This document shows positions 32,725 to 34,456 of a stretch of 34,456 bases of DNA, in pieces. The number at the start of each line of letters is the position of its first letter. Positions within the stretch are counted from its first letter, which is position 1. A program made the translations under genes and the position numbers. This stretch comes from Bacteroidales bacterium (GTDB lineage Bacteria; Bacteroidota; Bacteroidia; Bacteroidales; WCHB1-69). Below the pieces are notes generated by a model. The model was given only the letters and a program-made list of their open reading frames with translations. It had not been told where the DNA came from and did no database searches. The stretch covers positions 1 through 34,456 of the forward strand of contig JAKSMC010000037.1 in assembly GCA_024400835.1 (NCBI GenBank), in the 5' to 3' direction.

Positions 32725-33321
32725 ATGAAAAAGCTAATAGTTATTATTGCCATCTGTCTGGCCACCGCATTCAGTGCAAACGCGCAAAACTGGTATCAAG
32801 CCGGATTCAAAATTTCCACCAGTTTCCTTACCAATCGCGACTATTCCGTCCAAGGTGACTACATCAACGGTTTAGTGGATGCCGACTTCGGATTCTTCTT
32901 CCGTGCCGGCAAATATGTTTTCGGTGAAGTCGGCTTGGGCTATGCATTTTACAAAGGCGATTTCAGCAATGAGGCAGAAGGATTCTCCATGGAAAGAGTT
33001 GAGACGAGGCATCTGCAGATTCCCGTCAAGGTCGTAGGTGATGTTCCGATGGGGCGGGCTTCCGACTTCCTGCCATTTGTAGGCATCATTTACCAGCCCT
33101 TGTTGCAAGTGACCCCCAATGGATGTGGTTACACCAAGAAGCCGACAGAAGGCGGAAAGCTTGTCGAGAAGAATATGACGCTGCTCACAGCCGGCTTTGA
33201 TTTCAAATTCGGTCCCATCGTTTTAGGCGTCAATTACCGTTATGGTTTGCAGAGTTTCTTCCGAAATATTGACGGAAAGCACCCTCAGTATGTGAATATA
33301 TGTGCTGGATTCCAATTCTAA
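32725..33321 (+). CDS. Outer-membrane beta-barrel protein
   Basis: 198 residues. Signal peptide (ICLATAFSANAQ), then alternating hydrophobic and polar strands of an eight-strand barrel: YQAGFKISTSFL, LVDADFGFFFRAG, YVFGEVGLGYAFYKG, ETRHLQIPVKVVGD, FLPFVGIIYQPLLQV, LTAGFDFKFGPIVLGVNYRY. The last residues, VNICAGFQF, end in Phe, the usual signal for Bam assembly. It resembles the general outer-membrane beta-barrel (OmpA-barrel or PorT-like) group; a specific role cannot be set. It begins one base after the pth stop. Confidence 0.85.
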   Translation: MKKLIVIIAICLATAFSANAQNWYQAGFKISTSFLTNRDYSVQGDYINGLVDADFGFFFRAGKYVFGEVGLGYAFYKGDFSNEAEGFSMERVETRHLQIPVKVVGDVPMGRASDFLPFVGIIYQPLLQVTPNGCGYTKKPTEGGKLVEKNMTLLTAGFDFKFGPIVLGVNYRYGLQSFFRNIDGKHPQYVNICAGFQF

Positions 33322-33382
33322 ACCGTTCATATTCAGCATTAAAAAAAATACCGCAAAAAGCAGGCAGATAAGAAAAAAATAC

Positions 33383-33390
33383 TATTTTTG
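33383..33390 (+). promoter_or_regulatory. -7 box (TATTTTTG) of the tRNA-Val pair
   Basis: TATTTTTGCCGCG, 17 bases before the first tRNA; no -33 TTTG is visible. Confidence 0.6.
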
Positions 33391-33407
33391 CCGCGTCATT
33401 TTTGGCA

Positions 33408-33485
33408 GGGAGCTTAGCTCAGTTGGTTTAGAGCATCTGCCTTACAAGCAGAGGGTCACTAGTTCGAATCTAGTAGTTCCCACCA
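33408..33485 (+). tRNA. tRNA-Val (anticodon TAC), copy 1
   Basis: 78 nucleotides including an encoded CCA. Acceptor GGGAGCT pairs with AGTTCCC; D-arm GCTC...GAGC; anticodon stem TCTGC/GCAGA with loop CTTACAA (anticodon TAC); T-loop TTCGAAT closed by CTAG/CTAG. Identical to copy 2, 25 bases downstream. Confidence 0.96.
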
Positions 33486-33510
33486 CTGATAAAACGAAGC
33501 CAAAATGACC

Positions 33511-33588
33511 GGGAGCTTAGCTCAGTTGGTTTAGAGCATCTGCCTTACAAGCAGAGGGTCACTAGTTCGAATCTAGTAGTTCCCACCA
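33511..33588 (+). tRNA. tRNA-Val (anticodon TAC), copy 2
   Basis: Base-for-base identical to 33408-33485, including the encoded CCA. It has no promoter of its own, so it is part of the same transcript, which ends at the terminator at 33594. Confidence 0.96.
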
Positions 33589-33593
33589 AGACA

Positions 33594-33621
33594 AAGGACT
33601 TGCGAATGCAAGTCCTTTTTT
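33594..33621 (+). terminator. Intrinsic terminator of the tRNA-Val operon
   Basis: AAGGACTTGC-GAAT-GCAAGTCCTT, a perfect ten-pair stem with a tetraloop, followed by further T residues; it begins six bases after the second tRNA. Confidence 0.9.
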
Positions 33622-33788
33622 CGTTTAAGGCGGTGCAATATTTGGCCGGATTTTTTCTCATAAGTGGCGTTATTTTTCGGAAAATTGCGGCAATTGGCCG
33701 TTCAGATTACGTTTTCAGAAAAAACGCGCAAAGATAGATAAAAACACGTCATATTTTCATTTAAAATAGAAATCTGCGAGTAGCAGGG

Positions 33789-33809
33789 AAAATCCCCTCG
33801 CGGGTGAGC
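33789..33809 (+). repeat. 21-bp direct repeat, copy 1, forming a CCCCTCGC hairpin
   Basis: Positions 33789-33809 equal 34064-34084. In this copy CCCCTCGC (33794-33801), loop GGGTGA and GCGAGGGG (33808-33815) make a perfect eight-pair stem. Confidence 0.8.
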
Positions 33810-33911
33810 GAGGGGAAAACATATAATATTAGATATCTAACAACCAGTCTAATGCATATCGCTGAACGATGCCGTTGTGGCTTATTTCCCGGGTCCAAAG
33901 TGATATTTTTC

Positions 33912-33939
33912 AAGTTTTAGCACTCCACTGCTAAAACTT
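33912..33939. repeat. 11-pair hairpin (AAGTTTTAGCA-CTCCAC-TGCTAAAACTT)
   Basis: Perfect arms around a six-base loop, followed by TCATTTTTTT, so it could work as a terminator. The sequence CTTTTAGCAGTGG at 33954-33966 closely complements the loop and right arm, allowing a second pairing. Confidence 0.65.
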
Positions 33940-33997
33940 TCATTTTTTTGATACTTTTAGCAGTGGGTGACAACTGAATGGAAGAGGTAATTTGATG

Positions 33998-34050
33998 AAA
34001 ATCTCCACTTTTCCAAGATGATTTCGATAAAAATCTCCACTTTTCCAAGA
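33998..34050 (+). repeat. Tandem 21-bp repeat (two copies, 32-bp period)
   Basis: The unit, beginning AAAATCTCCACTTTTCC, is at 33998-34018 and 34030-34050, identical over 21 bases. Paired repeats of about 20 bp recall IS21-family ends, as at 435-476, but no transposase is nearby. Confidence 0.75.
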
Positions 34051-34063
34051 ATTAGATGGCAAA

Positions 34064-34084
34064 AAAATCCCCTCGCGGGTGAGC
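34064..34084 (+). repeat. 21-bp direct repeat, copy 2, with decayed hairpin arm
   Basis: Same 21 bases as 33789-33809, but the following arm reads GCAAGGAG instead of GCGAGGGG, so the hairpin is broken by mutation. It lies just past the end of the restriction gene. Confidence 0.75.
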
Positions 34085-34106
34085 AAGGAGGCTTGTCAAA
34101 TCGTAA

Positions 34107-34456
34107 TTACCACGCCTTCACCAAATCAATAAACTCGCTTTTGGTGTAAGCACCATCTACTTTTCTTTCTTTGTAAACCAAGCAATATTTGTAGTTGTTT
34201 CCTGCCTTGCTCGCCCAAAGATTGCCCAACTTGATTTTCTTCTCGGCATCCAAATGGTCGCCTTTGGTTTCTAATAACACGATTTTGCCTTTCTTTGTCT
34301 TGATGATGAAATCAGGATAGTGATTGATAAAACCGTTGATACAGAAACCTTTGGCACGTTCCAGATTGCGAGTCCAAAACTCAACGCTTTCAAGATTGGC
34401 CACATCGTTGATGACTTCCCTCTCGAATCCGTCAATTTCGCCCTCTTTTTCGTAAA
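34107..34456 (-). CDS. C-terminal part of a type III restriction-type endonuclease (partial)
   Basis: The frame stays open to the window edge (reading YEKEGEIDGFEREVINDVAN before the first in-frame GTG at 34403), so this is the last 115 or so residues of a longer protein. It contains a PD-(D/E)xK nuclease core: NGFINHYPDFIIKTKKGKIV with the Asp, then LLETKGDHLD with Glu and Lys. This arrangement, with FWTRNLERAKGF before and NNYKYCLVYKE after, matches the C-terminal nuclease domain of type III restriction (Res) subunits and related DEAD-helicase nucleases. The helicase and the Mod methyltransferase would lie beyond the window. A solitary Res-like helicase-nuclease is the alternative. Confidence 0.75.
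   Translation of the reverse strand, partial: YEKEGEIDGFEREVINDVANLESVEFWTRNLERAKGFCINGFINHYPDFIIKTKKGKIVLLETKGDHLDAEKKIKLGNLWASKAGNNYKYCLVYKERKVDGAYTKSEFIDLVKAW

Larger units (their letters stand above)
33622..34106. other. Gene-free, repeat- and hairpin-rich spacer
   Basis: No coding sequence is supported in these 485 bases. They hold two copies of a CCCCTCGC hairpin repeat, an 11-pair hairpin at 33912-33939, and a tandem 21-bp repeat at 33998-34050, each listed separately. The mixture looks like decayed mobile DNA next to a restriction gene. Confidence 0.6.

Noticed and set aside
33302..33508. 68-codon ORF ending in the tRNA region
   Set aside because: It overlaps the end of the barrel gene, the promoter and the first tRNA.
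33789..34084. CRISPR array
   Set aside because: Only two copies of a 21-bp unit 275 bases apart, one of them decayed, with no regular spacers and no cas gene.
33408..34456. Integrative element inserted at tRNA-Val
   Set aside because: The tRNA 3-prime end is not repeated downstream within the window, and no integrase is present.

Overview
The window is chromosomal DNA from a member of the Bacteroidota, most likely a Bacteroidales-type anaerobe. Evidence: most transcription units start downstream of a TAnnTTTG box (the Bacteroidetes -7 element) rather than a TATAAT box; Shine-Dalgarno sequences are mostly absent; a type IX secretion (T9SS) sorting domain is present; three proteins carry the Fibrobacter-type FISUMP domain; and DUF3822 sits directly before rsmD, as is usual in this phylum. 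The species cannot be named from sequence alone. No complete mobile element, prophage or CRISPR array is present.

Layout. 1-770: small zinc-ribbon-like CPCC gene flanked by 35-bp direct repeats. 770-3400: large secreted transglutaminase-fold protein. 3449-4325: inverted-repeat-bounded wreck in which the start of an unknown gene is joined to an internal EamA-transporter fragment. 4367-8276: two divergent FISUMP proteins, a multi-pass membrane protein and a periplasmic TonB-C protein. 8387-10714: secreted DUF4838 glycan-related protein. 10855-14233: trxB, sufB and a riboflavin kinase-GNAT fusion. 14238-15975: T9SS cargo and LRR protein fired from facing promoters. 16088-18367: PLP decarboxylase, SRP RNA, Sua5/YciO protein. 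24911 back to 18371 (minus strand): GH20 hexosaminidase, FISUMP protein, S41 protease and O-antigen-ligase-like protein, closely spaced. 25032-26678: crotonase and 3-hydroxyacyl-CoA dehydrogenase. 26823-28214: XRE regulator and a long AT-rich, motif-dense intergenic region. 28215-30015: DUF486 protein, a 49-codon ORF, and a FolK-deoxynucleoside kinase fusion. 30139-33321: compact operon (membrane-anchored unknown, DUF3822, rsmD, pth, outer-membrane barrel). 33408-33588: two identical tRNA-Val(TAC) genes. 33620-34456: hairpin- and repeat-rich spacer, then the C-terminus of a type III restriction-type nuclease running off the window.

Functionally the window mixes housekeeping (redox, Fe-S assembly, flavin and folate cofactors, tRNA modification, ribosome rescue, protein targeting) with envelope and secreted functions (glycan hydrolysis, T9SS cargo, FISUMP proteins, O-antigen-type ligase, barrel). 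The least explained parts are the repeat-flanked CPCC cassette, the chimeric pseudogene, the riboflavin kinase-GNAT fusion, the motif-dense region beside the XRE gene, and the repeat cluster next to the restriction gene. I see no complete new multi-gene system that I could defend.
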